This document shows positions 1 to 7,377 of a DNA stretch of 14,075 nt, one piece after another. Below the pieces are notes generated by a model. The model did not search any database and had not been told where the DNA came from. It was given only the letters and a program-made list of their open reading frames with translations. The translations under genes and the position numbers were made by a program. The first letter of the stretch is position 1, and each line of letters starts with the position of its first letter. The DNA is from Lachnospiraceae bacterium (GTDB taxonomy: Bacteria; Bacillota_A; Clostridia; Lachnospirales; Lachnospiraceae), in contig JAIKXO010000175.1 of assembly GCA_024684065.1 (NCBI GenBank), positions 1 through 14,075 of the forward strand. Reading direction: 5' to 3'.

Positions 1-165
1 TGCGCGGACTGTTCCGGTATCCGCTTTGCAGGTGCCGGACAAACGCACGGAATATAAAATCTCTTTGCGGCATGCAGCAGGCACGTACCCGATAATGAAG
101 CGGGAAGCGCACCCGCGGGAGGCATTATAGTTTCCCTGCCGGATATATAAGCAGGCCGGCTTCCC
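1..165. other. Intergenic edge region downstream of the HAD gene
   Basis: No coding sequence is supported here. Just after the HAD stop there are overlapping inverted repeats. CCTGC (135-139) can pair with GCAGG (151-155), and GCCGG (138-142) can alternatively pair with CCGGC (156-160). A further GCGGG/CCCGC pair lies at 100-104 and 112-116. None is followed by a T-run on the minus strand, so I do not call an intrinsic terminator. The next gene lies outside the window. Confidence 0.4.
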
Positions 166-774
166 TCAGGCATCCACTCCGAGCTTTAAAAGCTCCTTTA
201 CCGCCTGTTCTTTGCTTTTAAATACAAAAGCATGCATTCCGACCTTCTTAGCTGCTTCCACATTGGTCTCGGTATCGTCCATAAACACACACTCTTCGGC
301 CTTCAGGAAGTATCTGTCAAGCAGAAGATTATATATGGCCGGGTCGGGCTTTATAAGCTTTTCCCTGTAGGATATGATATACCCGTCCATAAGTTTAAGG
401 AATTCCATTTTCTCCCGGCTTTCGTTGAAGCACTTTTCGGAAAAGTTTGAGAGCGCGTAAACCCTGTAGCCTCTCTCCGAAAGCTGTTTAAGCCATGGCT
501 CGGTATAGGAATAGCTCTCAACTATCCCGTTAAGATTTGAGAGCATGAGCCTTATCTCATTCTCCACCCCCGGATCATTCCTGATAAAGCCCTTTAATAT
601 CTCGTCATAAGGGATAACGCCCTTGTCCATTTCATTCCAGAGCTCATCCTTGACGGTAGCCGACGCCACCCTGTCAAAACGTTCCCCCTGTATCCCGAGC
701 TTTGTAAAATGCTTCTGCCAGCAAAACGCAAGCAGTACATTTCCGATGTCAAAAACAATATTCCTTATCGCCAT
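166..774 (-). CDS. HAD-superfamily phosphatase, YihX-like (HAD-IA)
   Basis: This 202-residue protein is a haloacid-dehalogenase-type hydrolase that probably dephosphorylates a small cytosolic sugar phosphate or nucleotide. Motif I is FDIGNVL with nucleophile Asp9. Motif II is Ser109-Asn110 in ALSNFS, motif III is Lys142 in IKPDPAIYN, and motif IV is Asp166-Asp167 in FMDDTETN. The segment between motifs I and II is a small helical cap. The second Asp of the usual DxD motif is Gly11. That is normal for the D-[IL]-G-N-V group, which includes E. coli YihX, an alpha-D-glucose-1-phosphatase of similar length. The start is the ATG at 774, preceded by AAGGGTGG. It lies 159 bp downstream of purA behind a structured spacer, so it may be the last gene of the purine transcript or separately expressed. 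The fold is certain; the substrate is a guess. Confidence 0.85.
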   Translation of the reverse strand: MAIRNIVFDIGNVLLAFCWQKHFTKLGIQGERFDRVASATVKDELWNEMDKGVIPYDEILKGFIRNDPGVENEIRLMLSNLNGIVESYSYTEPWLKQLSERGYRVYALSNFSEKCFNESREKMEFLKLMDGYIISYREKLIKPDPAIYNLLLDRYFLKAEECVFMDDTETNVEAAKKVGMHAFVFKSKEQAVKELLKLGVDA

Positions 775-933
775 AAGCCACCCTTAAACTGCGGACGAAA
801 CCGTCCGCGATAGTATTGTGTATATGCTGCATACCGGTCAGCAGATCCTTAACACTCCGGTAACGGAAACGCTTATTATGCTCATTGACCAAATGGCCTG
901 CCGTTTCGCTAATGAGCCCGCGTTTCCCCGGTA
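775..933 (-). promoter_or_regulatory. Structured spacer between purA and the HAD gene
   Basis: This gap is rich in nested inverted repeats. An outer pair lies at 865-872 and 920-927 (GGAAACGC/GCGTTTCC) and an inner pair at 880-886 and 911-917 (GCTCATT/AATGAGC). A 7-bp hairpin with a 4-nt loop lies at 791-808 (GCGGACG/CGTCCGC), ending about 17 nt before the HAD start codon. TACCGG at 832-837 can pair with CCGGTA at 857-862 or at 928-933, so exclusive alternative folds are possible. No U-tract follows any stem. I recognise no known riboswitch class. Confidence 0.5.
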
Positions 934-2211
934 TTATCTGTATATGATATCGCCTCTTCCCGGCCCGTTTGATATCATTGTTATCGGAAATCCGATCTTC
1001 TCCTCTATAAATTCAATGTATCTGCGACAGTTTTCCGGAAGCTCTTCATATTTCTTTATACCTCTGATATCGGTCTTCCACCCCGGAAGTACCTCAAGCA
1101 CCGGCTTTGCCTTTTCAAGCTCGGACGTAACGGGAAAATCCGTTGTGACCTCACCGTCTATGTCATAGCCAACGCACACCGGTATCTCATCAAGGTAACC
1201 CAGCACGTCGAGAACAGTGAATGCAACATCCGTCGTTCCCTGAAGCCTTAGTCCGTATTTTGACGCAACGGTGTCAAACCATCCGACCCTTCTCGGTCTT
1301 CCGGTGGTGGCGCCGTATTCGCCTCCGTCGCCGCCCCGTCTGCGAAGCTCCTCCGCCTCATCCCCGAAGAGTTCCGACACAAAGGCGCCTGCTCCTACCG
1401 CAGATGAATAGGCCTTGCATACGGTTATTATCTGCTTTATCTCATAGGGCGGTATCCCCGCTCCGATAGCCCCGTAGGCCGCAAGGGTCGAGGAAGAAGT
1501 GACCATGGGATAGATCCCGTGATCCGGATCCTTAAGGGAACCAAGCTGTCCCTCCAAAAGAATGTTCTTTCCCTCTTTTACCGCTTTGTAAAGGAACGCC
1601 GATGTATCGCAGACATAGTCCTTCACCATCTCCTTATATTCCATGAGCGTGTCAAAAAGCCTGTTTTCATCTATTTCGGGCTTTCCGTAAAGGTGCTTAA
1701 GCATCACGTTCTTTATGACGGCCACCCTGTGGATCTTCTCGAAAAGCGCGCTTTCCTCTTCAAACAGTTCGTTTACCTGGAAGCCTATCTTTGCGTATTT
1801 ATCGGAATAAAAGGGAGCTATCCCGGACTTCGTCGAACCGAAGGATTTTCCCGCAAGCCTCTCCTCCTCATAGGTGTCGAGGTCGACATGATAAGGCATG
1901 ACGATCTGCACCCTGTCGGAAATAAGAAGCTTCGGTTTCGGAACCCCTCTTTCCATGATATCGTTTATTTCCTTAAAGAGCACCGGGATATTAAGCGCCA
2001 CCCCGTTTCCTATGACGCTTGTCGTGTGGCTGTAAAACACGCCCGAAGGAAGGGTATGGAGCGCAAACTTACCGTAATTGTTTACGATCGTATGTCCCGC
2101 ATTGGCTCCTCCCTGAAAACGGACGATGATGTCCGCATCCTGCGCAAGCATATCCGTGATCTTTCCCTTGCCTTCATCGCCCCAGTTGGCACCGACTATA
2201 GCCTTAACCAT
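934..2211 (-). CDS. purA: Adenylosuccinate synthetase, divergent subtype
   Basis: This enzyme makes adenylosuccinate from IMP, aspartate and GTP, the first step from IMP to AMP. The chosen start at 2211 (MVKAIVGANWGDEGKGK) has GGAGG seven bases upstream and gives 425 residues, the usual family length. The longer frame to 2232 lacks a good ribosome site. The P-loop-like GDEGKGK (residues 11-17) keeps the catalytic Asp, NAGHT follows at about residue 37, and the aspartate-binding loop ATTGRPRR is at 301-308. Several normally invariant segments differ. TTGRG reads STKSG near 126, ARRG reads AKIG near 141, EGAQG reads EGQLG at 220-224, and TRVGxGPFPTE reads SAVGAGAFVSE near 271. It is still clearly PurA, but from a divergent branch. 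It is the third gene of purC-purB-purA, 26 bp after purB. Confidence 0.93.
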   Translation of the reverse strand: MVKAIVGANWGDEGKGKITDMLAQDADIIVRFQGGANAGHTIVNNYGKFALHTLPSGVFYSHTTSVIGNGVALNIPVLFKEINDIMERGVPKPKLLISDRVQIVMPYHVDLDTYEEERLAGKSFGSTKSGIAPFYSDKYAKIGFQVNELFEEESALFEKIHRVAVIKNVMLKHLYGKPEIDENRLFDTLMEYKEMVKDYVCDTSAFLYKAVKEGKNILLEGQLGSLKDPDHGIYPMVTSSSTLAAYGAIGAGIPPYEIKQIITVCKAYSSAVGAGAFVSELFGDEAEELRRRGGDGGEYGATTGRPRRVGWFDTVASKYGLRLQGTTDVAFTVLDVLGYLDEIPVCVGYDIDGEVTTDFPVTSELEKAKPVLEVLPGWKTDIRGIKKYEELPENCRRYIEFIEEKIGFPITMISNGPGRGDIIYR

Positions 2212-2237
2212 TTTTAATCCTCCGTAAAACAAAACAC

Positions 2238-3704
2238 CTATACGTTTATTTCCGCATTTACCCCAAGCTCTGCCTTATTTTCTGAAAGCACGGGCCTTAC
2301 CGTCTTTTCGAGGTAGCTCTCAACCTGCTCCTTTGCCCTTCCGATGTACTTAGCGGGTTCCATGAGCTCCTTAAGACCTTCCTCTGAAATATCAAACCTG
2401 TCGCTGTCCGCGATAAGCTTAAGAAGGTCATTTTCAAGACCTTCTTCCTTCACATGGGCTCCTGCCTTCATGGAGAGTTCCCTGATCTCCTCGTGGAGCT
2501 CCTGTCTGTCTCCCCCGTTCTTTACGGCGTCCATGAGGATATTCTCCGTCGCCATGAACGGAAGCTCGCTAAGTAAATGTCTGTATATTACCTTTTCATG
2601 CACCACAAGACCGTCCGCGACATTCATGCAAAGATCAAGGACACCGTCGCAGGCTAAAAACCCTTCGGGAATGCTGAGCCTCTTATTGGCGGAATCGTCA
2701 AGAGTCCTCTCAAACCACTGTTCCGATGCCGTTATCGCCGGATTCAGGGCATCTGTCATGATATATCTGCTGAGCGAAGCTATCCTTTCGCTGCGCATGG
2801 GGTTCCTCTTATAAGCCATCGCGGAGGACCCTATCTGGTTCTTTTCGAAAGGCTCCTCAACCTCCTTGAGGTGCTGGAGAAGTCTTATGTCGTTTGACAT
2901 TTTATGGGCACTCTGCGCTATCTGGGAAAGGACGTTTAAGACCCTGGAATCGGTCTTCCTCGAATAGGTCTGGCCGCTTACCGGGACGCATTCCTTAAAG
3001 CCCATCTTCTTTGCGATCATCGGATCGATCTTCTCTACGGTCTCATGATCTCCGTTAAAAAGCTCCAAGAAGCTCGCCTGGGTTCCCGTAGTTCCCTTTG
3101 AGCCCAGAAGCTTCATTTTAGAAAGAACGAAATCAAGCTCCTCCAGATCCAGCATGAAATCGTTTATCCAGAGGGCCGCCCTCTTCCCTACGGTCGTGGG
3201 CTGGGCAGGCTGGAAGTGGGTGAACGCTAACGTCGGAAGCCCCTTATACATATCGGCAAATCCAGCCAGCTTGTCTATCACGTTTAATACTTTTTTTCTT
3301 ATAAGCTTAAGCGCCTCGGTCATCACGATGATATCCGTATTATCTCCCACATAGCAGGAGGTCGCGCCGAGGTGGATTATCCCCTTTGCTTTCGGACACT
3401 GCACGCCATAGGCATAAACATGGCTCATGACGTCATGGCGTACCTCTTTTTCCCTGGCCCTTGCTACGTCATAGTTTATGTCCTCCGCGTGCTCCTTAAG
3501 CTCCTCGATCATCTCTTCGGTGATGACAGGCCTTCCGTTCTCGCAGAGCGAAAGCTCCATCTCTGTTTCCGCAAGAGCGATCCAAAGCCGCCTCCAGGTC
3601 TTAAACTTCATGTCCTGGGAAAAAATATACTGCATTTCCCTGCTCGCATATCTTTCCGAAAGCGGGCTTATGTATCTGTCGGTGCGGTTTGCTTCTTCGC
3701 TCAT
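2238..3704 (-). CDS. purB: Adenylosuccinate lyase
   Basis: PurB works twice in purine synthesis: it splits SAICAR to AICAR plus fumarate, and adenylosuccinate to AMP plus fumarate. The 488-residue protein belongs to the fumarase/aspartase superfamily. His90 in RHDVMSH and His163 in THFQPAQPTT sit where the substrate-binding and general-acid histidines are expected. The flexible-loop signature SSAMAYKRNPMRSE spans 293-306 and carries the catalytic serine. Length and signature (AYKRNPMRSER) resemble the larger, animal-type ADSL rather than the roughly 430-residue Bacillus enzyme. The ATG at 3704 is preceded by AAGGAG at five-base spacing. It lies 30 bp after purC and 26 bp before purA, so the three genes are almost certainly cotranscribed. 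Confidence 0.97.
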   Translation of the reverse strand: MSEEANRTDRYISPLSERYASREMQYIFSQDMKFKTWRRLWIALAETEMELSLCENGRPVITEEMIEELKEHAEDINYDVARAREKEVRHDVMSHVYAYGVQCPKAKGIIHLGATSCYVGDNTDIIVMTEALKLIRKKVLNVIDKLAGFADMYKGLPTLAFTHFQPAQPTTVGKRAALWINDFMLDLEELDFVLSKMKLLGSKGTTGTQASFLELFNGDHETVEKIDPMIAKKMGFKECVPVSGQTYSRKTDSRVLNVLSQIAQSAHKMSNDIRLLQHLKEVEEPFEKNQIGSSAMAYKRNPMRSERIASLSRYIMTDALNPAITASEQWFERTLDDSANKRLSIPEGFLACDGVLDLCMNVADGLVVHEKVIYRHLLSELPFMATENILMDAVKNGGDRQELHEEIRELSMKAGAHVKEEGLENDLLKLIADSDRFDISEEGLKELMEPAKYIGRAKEQVESYLEKTVRPVLSENKAELGVNAEINV

Positions 3705-3734
3705 TATTTCTCCTTGATCATAATGGGGATTCCC

Positions 3735-4439
3735 TTAAATGGACAGTCTTTTGAAGACCTCTTTATAAGCCTCCTCAACATTCCCGAGATCCCTCCTGAA
3801 ACGGTCCTTGTCAAGCTTTTCGTGGGTGTTTACGTCCCACAGCCTGCAGGTATCGGGTGATATCTCATCCGCTAAGATGATCTCTCCCTTATACCTTCCG
3901 AACTCTATCTTGAAATCGACAAGCTCGATATCCGCCTTAAGGAAATACTCCTTTAAAACATCATTTACCTTAAAGGCATATCTTTTGATGGTTTCGATCT
4001 CCTCTTCATCGGCAAGCTCCAGGGCAAGGGCGAAATAACTGTTTATTAAAGGATCCCCGAGCTCGTCATTCTTATAGCTGAACTCTATGGTAGGCTTCTT
4101 AAAAGGGGTACCCTCCTCAACACCGAGCCTTTTTGAAAAACTGCCTGCGGCGATATTTCTTATTATGACCTCCAGAGGGACGATCTCCACCTTTTTTACC
4201 GCAGTCTCCCTGTCCGAAAGCTCCTCGATATAATGGGTCGGAACACCTTCCTTTTCGAGAAGCCTGAACACATGATTGGTCATGCGGTTGTTGATCACGC
4301 CCTTACCGACTATCGTGCCCTTTTTCTCACCGTTAAAGGCAGTGGCATCATCCTTATAGGAAACGATCACGACATCCGGATCATCCGTGGCAAATACCTT
4401 CTTTGCCTTGCCTTCATAAAGCTGCTCTCTTTTTTCCAT
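3735..4439 (-). CDS. purC: SAICAR synthetase (phosphoribosylaminoimidazole-succinocarboxamide synthase)
   Basis: PurC ligates aspartate to CAIR with ATP to form SAICAR, which PurB, the next gene, then cleaves. The 234-residue length is typical of the single-domain bacterial enzyme. The N-terminal YEGKAKKVF (8-16) is the nucleotide-binding start of the family. The two family signatures are present: [14 protein letters not shown] (87-100), and [13 protein letters not shown] (190-202) preceded by VDFKIEFG (174-181). The start at 4439 has AGAGGA upstream. It is the first gene of the purC-purB-purA group, with a sigma-A-type promoter about 115 bp upstream and a hairpin in the leader. No unusual residues were noted. 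Confidence 0.97.
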   Translation of the reverse strand: MEKREQLYEGKAKKVFATDDPDVVIVSYKDDATAFNGEKKGTIVGKGVINNRMTNHVFRLLEKEGVPTHYIEELSDRETAVKKVEIVPLEVIIRNIAAGSFSKRLGVEEGTPFKKPTIEFSYKNDELGDPLINSYFALALELADEEEIETIKRYAFKVNDVLKEYFLKADIELVDFKIEFGRYKGEIILADEISPDTCRLWDVNTHEKLDKDRFRRDLGNVEEAYKEVFKRLSI

Positions 4440-4483
4440 AATATCCTCTCTCCCGAATTGATCTGTTTGCTCAAAGCATCAAA

Positions 4484-4511
4484 ATTGCCATGTCTGAGGA
4501 GACATGGTAAT
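4484..4511 (-). promoter_or_regulatory. Hairpin in purC leader, possible attenuator
   Basis: A perfect 8-bp stem with a 4-nt loop (arms 4488-4495 and 4500-4507, CCATGTCT/AGACATGG) lies between the purC promoter and start codon. Beyond an A-C mismatch, AAT/ATT pairs extend it. In the transcript the stem is followed by CAATTTTGATG, a weak U-tract, so it could act as an attenuator or leaky terminator. I see no purine riboswitch core and no convincing PurR box. Confidence 0.5.
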
Positions 4512-4520
4512 AAAAAATTC

Positions 4521-4534
4521 AATAACATTGTTAT
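4521..4534. promoter_or_regulatory. Small inverted repeat near the purC transcription start
   Basis: ATAAC-ATT-GTTAT (4522-4534) is a 5-bp inverted repeat roughly 15 to 25 bases downstream of the predicted transcription start. Its position would suit a repressor operator. It is short and AT-rich, so chance is a fair alternative. Confidence 0.25.
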
Positions 4535-4553
4535 GAACAGCGCATACAAACAC

Positions 4554-4582
4554 ATTCTATATATAAATCGCCAAAAAGTCAA
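4554..4582 (-). promoter_or_regulatory. Sigma-A-type promoter for purC-purB-purA
   Basis: On the minus strand the -35 box TTGACT (4577-4582) and the -10 box TAGAAT (4554-4559) are separated by exactly 17 bp. Transcription should start near 4547, giving a leader of about 108 nt. The -35 box lies only about 30 bp after the stop of the upstream ABC ATPase gene. The sequence around the -35 closely matches that of the ABC importer promoter. Confidence 0.75.
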
Positions 4583-4611
4583 ATGATACGGCTGTTTGAA
4601 CCGGTCCGGAG

Positions 4612-5373
4612 TTACGAAAGTTTCCCGACAAACGACCTGAAGCGCTCATTACCGGATTCAAAGATCTCCTCAGGCACCCCCTCGAGCTGAATAAGTCCGT
4701 TCTCCATGAAAATAATGCGGTTCGAGACCTCCTTTGCAAAATTCATTTCATGGGTCACTATTATCATCGTCATATGCGTGTTTGCAAGGTCCTTGATAAC
4801 CTTAAGGACCTCTCCGGTAAGCTCGGGATCGAGTGCTGAGGTCGGTTCATCAAAATAGATCACCTTCGGGTTCAGGGCAAGCGCCCTTACGATGGAAACT
4901 CTCTGCTGCTGCCCGCCCGAAAGCTGGCAGGGATAACAGTCCGCCTTATCCTCAAGCCCGAACTGCCTAAGGAGCCTCAGGGCGTTCTCCCTCGCCTCGT
5001 CCTTTGGAACATTGTGAGCTGCCACAGGAGCGTCCATGACATTTCTGAGCACCGAGAAATGCGGAAAGAGGTTGAAGCTCTGAAAGACAAGGCCGAACAT
5101 ATTCCGGATCTCCTTAAGCTCCTCCTTTGGAGCATAAACACTCCTTCCGTCCTCTCCTTTACAGACAGCTTTTCTTCCCATATAGGAAAGCTCGCCCCCG
5201 TCCATCTTCTCAAGCATTGTCGCGCAGCGAAGCAGGGTCGATTTACCGGAGCCGGAGGGTCCCAATATTGAAACAACCTCTCCCTTCTCTACGCTCAGGG
5301 ATACATCCTTAAGCACCGAAAGGCCGTCAAAGCTCTTTTTTAAATTTTTGATCTCGACAAGCTTGTCAGACAT
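4612..5373 (-). CDS. Polar amino-acid ABC transporter ATP-binding protein (GlnQ/HisP family)
   Basis: This is the cytoplasmic ATPase that powers the amino-acid importer encoded upstream with the permease and lipoprotein. The chosen start at 5373 (MSDKLVEIKNLKKSF) has AAGGA at six-base spacing and gives 253 residues, typical of the family. The longer frame adds 15 unlikely residues. Walker A is GPSGSGKST (38-46) and the Q-loop is FQSFNLFPH (Gln at 98). The ABC signature is LSGGQQQR (151-158), Walker B is VIYFDEP (171-177), and the switch histidine is in VTHEMNFA (about 208). All catalytic elements are intact. A 195-bp gap with palindromes and a duplicated element separates it from the permease. 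The specific amino acid cannot be read from this subunit. Confidence 0.95.
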   Translation of the reverse strand: MSDKLVEIKNLKKSFDGLSVLKDVSLSVEKGEVVSILGPSGSGKSTLLRCATMLEKMDGGELSYMGRKAVCKGEDGRSVYAPKEELKEIRNMFGLVFQSFNLFPHFSVLRNVMDAPVAAHNVPKDEARENALRLLRQFGLEDKADCYPCQLSGGQQQRVSIVRALALNPKVIYFDEPTSALDPELTGEVLKVIKDLANTHMTMIIVTHEMNFAKEVSNRIIFMENGLIQLEGVPEEIFESGNERFRSFVGKLS

Positions 5374-5396
5374 ATCAAATCCTTCTTTTTTACCGG

Positions 5397-5410
5397 CCGG
5401 GCAAGCCCGG
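5397..5410. repeat. GC-rich inverted repeat upstream of the ABC ATPase gene
   Basis: CCGGGC-AA-GCCCGG can form a 5-bp hairpin with a CUUG loop in the transcript, ending about 24 bases before the ATPase start codon and close to its ribosome site. It could modulate translation of the ATPase, but no U-run follows, so it is not a normal terminator. Confidence 0.45.
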
Positions 5411-5417
5411 TTTAACA

Positions 5418-5431
5418 TTTACCCGGGTAAA
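5418..5431. promoter_or_regulatory. Perfect 14-bp palindrome, possible operator
   Basis: TTTACCCGGGTAAA is a perfect 14-bp palindrome within the permease-ATPase gap. A dimeric regulator could bind it, or it may be part of the local RNA structure. No promoter boxes beside it are convincing. Confidence 0.4.
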
Positions 5432-5568
5432 TATCAAAAAATCTGTCTTTTGCACTTCGTTAACAGCATTAAAAGCCGCCGTAAAACGGCAGAAGCGGGT
5501 TAACACATGCGCAGATACATATCGAAAAAATGTCTGCGATACTTCGTTAAAAGCCTCCGAAAAGCAGC
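5431..5568 (-). repeat. Imperfect direct duplication in the permease-ATPase gap
   Basis: Two related segments lie at 5431-5463 and 5519-5550, about 87 bp apart. Each begins ATATC, continues through an A-run and GTCT, and ends CTTCGTTAA on the + strand. Weaker similarity continues on the + strand side, with AAAGCCGCCG following the first copy and AAGCCTCCG the second. The first copy also carries a small GCCGT/ACGGC hairpin. The second copy abuts the permease stop codon. It looks like an old tandem duplication of a noncoding element. Confidence 0.5.
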
Positions 5569-6219
5569 TCAGCTGTAATAATTCATGGATTTTTCAATCT
5601 TTTCCATGATAAAGGCCACCACAAAATTGAAAACATAATAAAATACTCCGGCAACGATAAAGGGCATCATCGTCGTCTGGGCCGCCGCTATGGCCTTTGC
5701 CTCAGTAAACATCTCGGAAACCGCTATGACAAAAGCCAGAGAGGTATCCTTTACGAGAGTTATCACCTCGTTTGTGATCGAAGGGAGTATTGTCTTTATC
5801 ACCTGCGGAAGGTAGATTCTTAAAAAGATCTGTGAATTTGAGTAACCTAAAAGCTTTCCGGCTTCGTACTGGCCCCTGGGGATGGATTCGATCCCGCCCC
5901 TGTATATTTCGGCAAAATACGCGGCATAATTAAGCACAAAACCAATGATGACCGCCGTAAATCTGTAGGAGGTCTTTATCTTTATCCCGAAAAGATAATA
6001 CGGTCCGAAAAATACCACCATGAGCTGGAGCATTAACGGAGTTCCGCGCATTATCGATATATAGATCTTTATGAGCGTACTGACGATCCTGTTTTTCGAA
6101 AGCCTTCCGAGAGCGATCAAGAGTCCTAACGGTAACGAAAAAAGGAGTGTCAGAAGAAATATCATTATACTTGTAAACGAACCGTCTAAAAGCTGTATGA
6201 TAATATTTCCGACACTCAT
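5569..6219 (-). CDS. Polar amino-acid ABC transporter permease (HisM/GlnP family)
   Basis: This is the membrane subunit of the amino-acid importer. The start at 6219 (MSVGNIIIQLLDGS) has GGAGG at five-base spacing and gives 216 residues, the usual size. The frame extending to 6270 adds 17 hydrophilic residues without a good ribosome site. Several hydrophobic helices span the protein. The EAA-type cytoplasmic loop that docks on the ATPase is visible as YRGGIESIPRGQYEAGKLLG, about residues 106-125. The family motif MRGTPLMLQL occurs near 72-81. With one permease gene in the operon, it probably forms a homodimer. It sits between the binding protein and ATPase, in the common order of such operons. 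Confidence 0.94.
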   Translation of the reverse strand: MSVGNIIIQLLDGSFTSIMIFLLTLLFSLPLGLLIALGRLSKNRIVSTLIKIYISIMRGTPLMLQLMVVFFGPYYLFGIKIKTSYRFTAVIIGFVLNYAAYFAEIYRGGIESIPRGQYEAGKLLGYSNSQIFLRIYLPQVIKTILPSITNEVITLVKDTSLAFVIAVSEMFTEAKAIAAAQTTMMPFIVAGVFYYVFNFVVAFIMEKIEKSMNYYS

Positions 6220-6322
6220 TTTATCCTCCGGCCCGAAATACGGGCTCTTCATTTTCCGGGGCTTTTCCATGCCTGCCCCCGGAAAGTCATGACTTTGATC
6301 AGAATCAGTTTTATTCTATGCC

Positions 6323-6380
6323 GATCCGGTCAGACTTCTTACCGGATCAGTTACGCTCTGCTCCGGTTCCTGAGGAACCG
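6323..6380 (-). promoter_or_regulatory. Two hairpins between the binding-protein and permease genes
   Basis: An 8-bp stem with a 10-nt loop (GATCCGGT 6323-6330 / ACCGGATC 6341-6348) and a 7-bp stem with a 3-nt loop (CGGTTCC 6364-6370 / GGAACCG 6374-6380) follow the binding-protein stop. Neither has a U-tract, so they more likely protect the upstream mRNA from 3' decay or partly attenuate read-through. That would favour excess binding protein over permease. Confidence 0.5.
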
Positions 6381-6418
6381 TGTGCTTAGCGGTTTCTCCC
6401 CAAAACAGAGAGCTGTCC

Positions 6419-7285
6419 TTATTTCCCCAGAATGACGGCATCCTGAAGCCCCCACTCCTCTGCTATCTCCATGAATTTTCCGTCTGCGGCCATCTCGTCT
6501 AAGGTCTCCTGAACCTCGTCCCTTAACTTCGTATTTCCTTTAAGGAAGCCAACTCCGTACTGCTCGGAAACAAGCTCCTCGTCAAGAATCTTATATTCGT
6601 CTCCGCGGGACTTGATCTGATATTCGGCAACGCCGATATCCATGGCAACAGCCTCAACCGCGCCGGATTCAAGATTTAAGAACGCAGTATTGTAATCCGG
6701 GACCACCACAAGCTCCGCAAAGGAATCCTTAAGCTCCTTCGAATCCTCTGAATCAAGGGCTTCAAGCGCGGAAGAATCGGTCTGCACGCAAACGATCTTT
6801 CCTGCAAGATCGGCCTGAGTTTCGATCCCGGAATCAGTCGCCACTACGAAAACCTGGCTGTTATCGACATAAGGAGTGCTCCATTCATATTTGTCAAGCC
6901 TCTCCTCGCTCATTGTAAAGCCGTTCCAGATACAGTCGATCGTTCCGGATTCAAGCTCCATATCCTTTGAATCCCAGTCTATAGGCTGAAGAGCGATCTC
7001 CCAGCCTCTTCTTTCCGCCACTTCCCCGGCAAGGTCGAGATCAAATCCTACATATTCCCCGTCATCATCCTGATATCCGTAAGGAGGGAAGCTTGCGTCA
7101 AAACCTACCACAAAGGTCCCGTCGTCGGCGCTTTCAGGCACCTCTGCCTCCTTTGCGTCCCCGGAAGCGGCTTCCGTGGCAGCCGGCTCTGACTGGGCGG
7201 GAGCGGCCGCAGGCACGCAGCCGGCTAAAGAGCTTATGATAAACAGTGTACCGAGTATTAATGCAATTCTTTTTTTCATTTTCAT
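6419..7285 (-). CDS. Amino-acid ABC transporter substrate-binding lipoprotein (SBP family 3)
   Basis: This secreted, lipid-anchored protein captures the substrate for the importer. A lipoprotein signal peptide ends in SLAGC with Cys23, followed by an Ala/Glu-rich linker to about residue 55. The solute-binding domain starts with FVVGFDASFPPYGY and contains GFDLDLAGEVA, FTMSEERLDKYEWSTPY (Arg129, expected to bind the substrate carboxylate) and VAMDIGVAEYQI (Asp216, expected to bind the amino group). The 288-residue length is normal. AGGAG lies upstream; the ATG at 7285 or the one at 7279 (better spacing) could be used. It is the first gene of the importer operon, with a promoter at 7413-7441. 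The neighbouring sulfhydrylase makes a sulfur amino acid such as cystine a reasonable guess, but the sequence alone does not decide. Confidence 0.94.
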   Translation of the reverse strand: MKMKKRIALILGTLFIISSLAGCVPAAAPAQSEPAATEAASGDAKEAEVPESADDGTFVVGFDASFPPYGYQDDDGEYVGFDLDLAGEVAERRGWEIALQPIDWDSKDMELESGTIDCIWNGFTMSEERLDKYEWSTPYVDNSQVFVVATDSGIETQADLAGKIVCVQTDSSALEALDSEDSKELKDSFAELVVVPDYNTAFLNLESGAVEAVAMDIGVAEYQIKSRGDEYKILDEELVSEQYGVGFLKGNTKLRDEVQETLDEMAADGKFMEIAEEWGLQDAVILGK

Positions 7286-7325
7286 TTTCTCCTCTGATAT
7301 TGTCTGAGTTTCATGCAGGCTTTAT

Positions 7326-7377
7326 ACAGGCTGGCAGCCTGTTTTGCTTTACTGTCCTGCTTAACCGTTTTGCTTTA
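7326..7377 (-). promoter_or_regulatory. ABC-operon leader: hairpin and 11-bp direct repeats
   Basis: The leader of about 120 nt upstream of the binding-protein gene contains a 7-bp stem with a 3-nt loop (ACAGGCT 7326-7332 / AGCCTGT 7336-7342). It also holds two identical 11-mers, GTTTTGCTTTA on the + strand, at 7341-7351 and 7367-7377. No known riboswitch or T-box signature is recognisable. It could be a regulator site or an RNA element. Confidence 0.35.

Noticed and set aside
818..1168. Open frame of 116 codons on the + strand
   Set aside because: It is mostly antisense to purA, lacks a ribosome site and looks like no known protein; a coding shadow.
934..2211. PurZ-like enzyme (phage 2-aminoadenine pathway) instead of PurA, considered because of the odd active-site segments
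   Set aside because: The catalytic Asp in GDEGKGK, which PurZ replaces, is present, and the gene sits with purC and purB, so PurA is preferred.
1519..2217. Open frame of 232 codons on the + strand
   Set aside because: Fully antisense to purA, whose protein is certain; composition is that of a reverse-strand shadow.
4440..4611. Purine riboswitch upstream of purC
   Set aside because: No conserved aptamer loops or three-way junction pattern could be found by eye.
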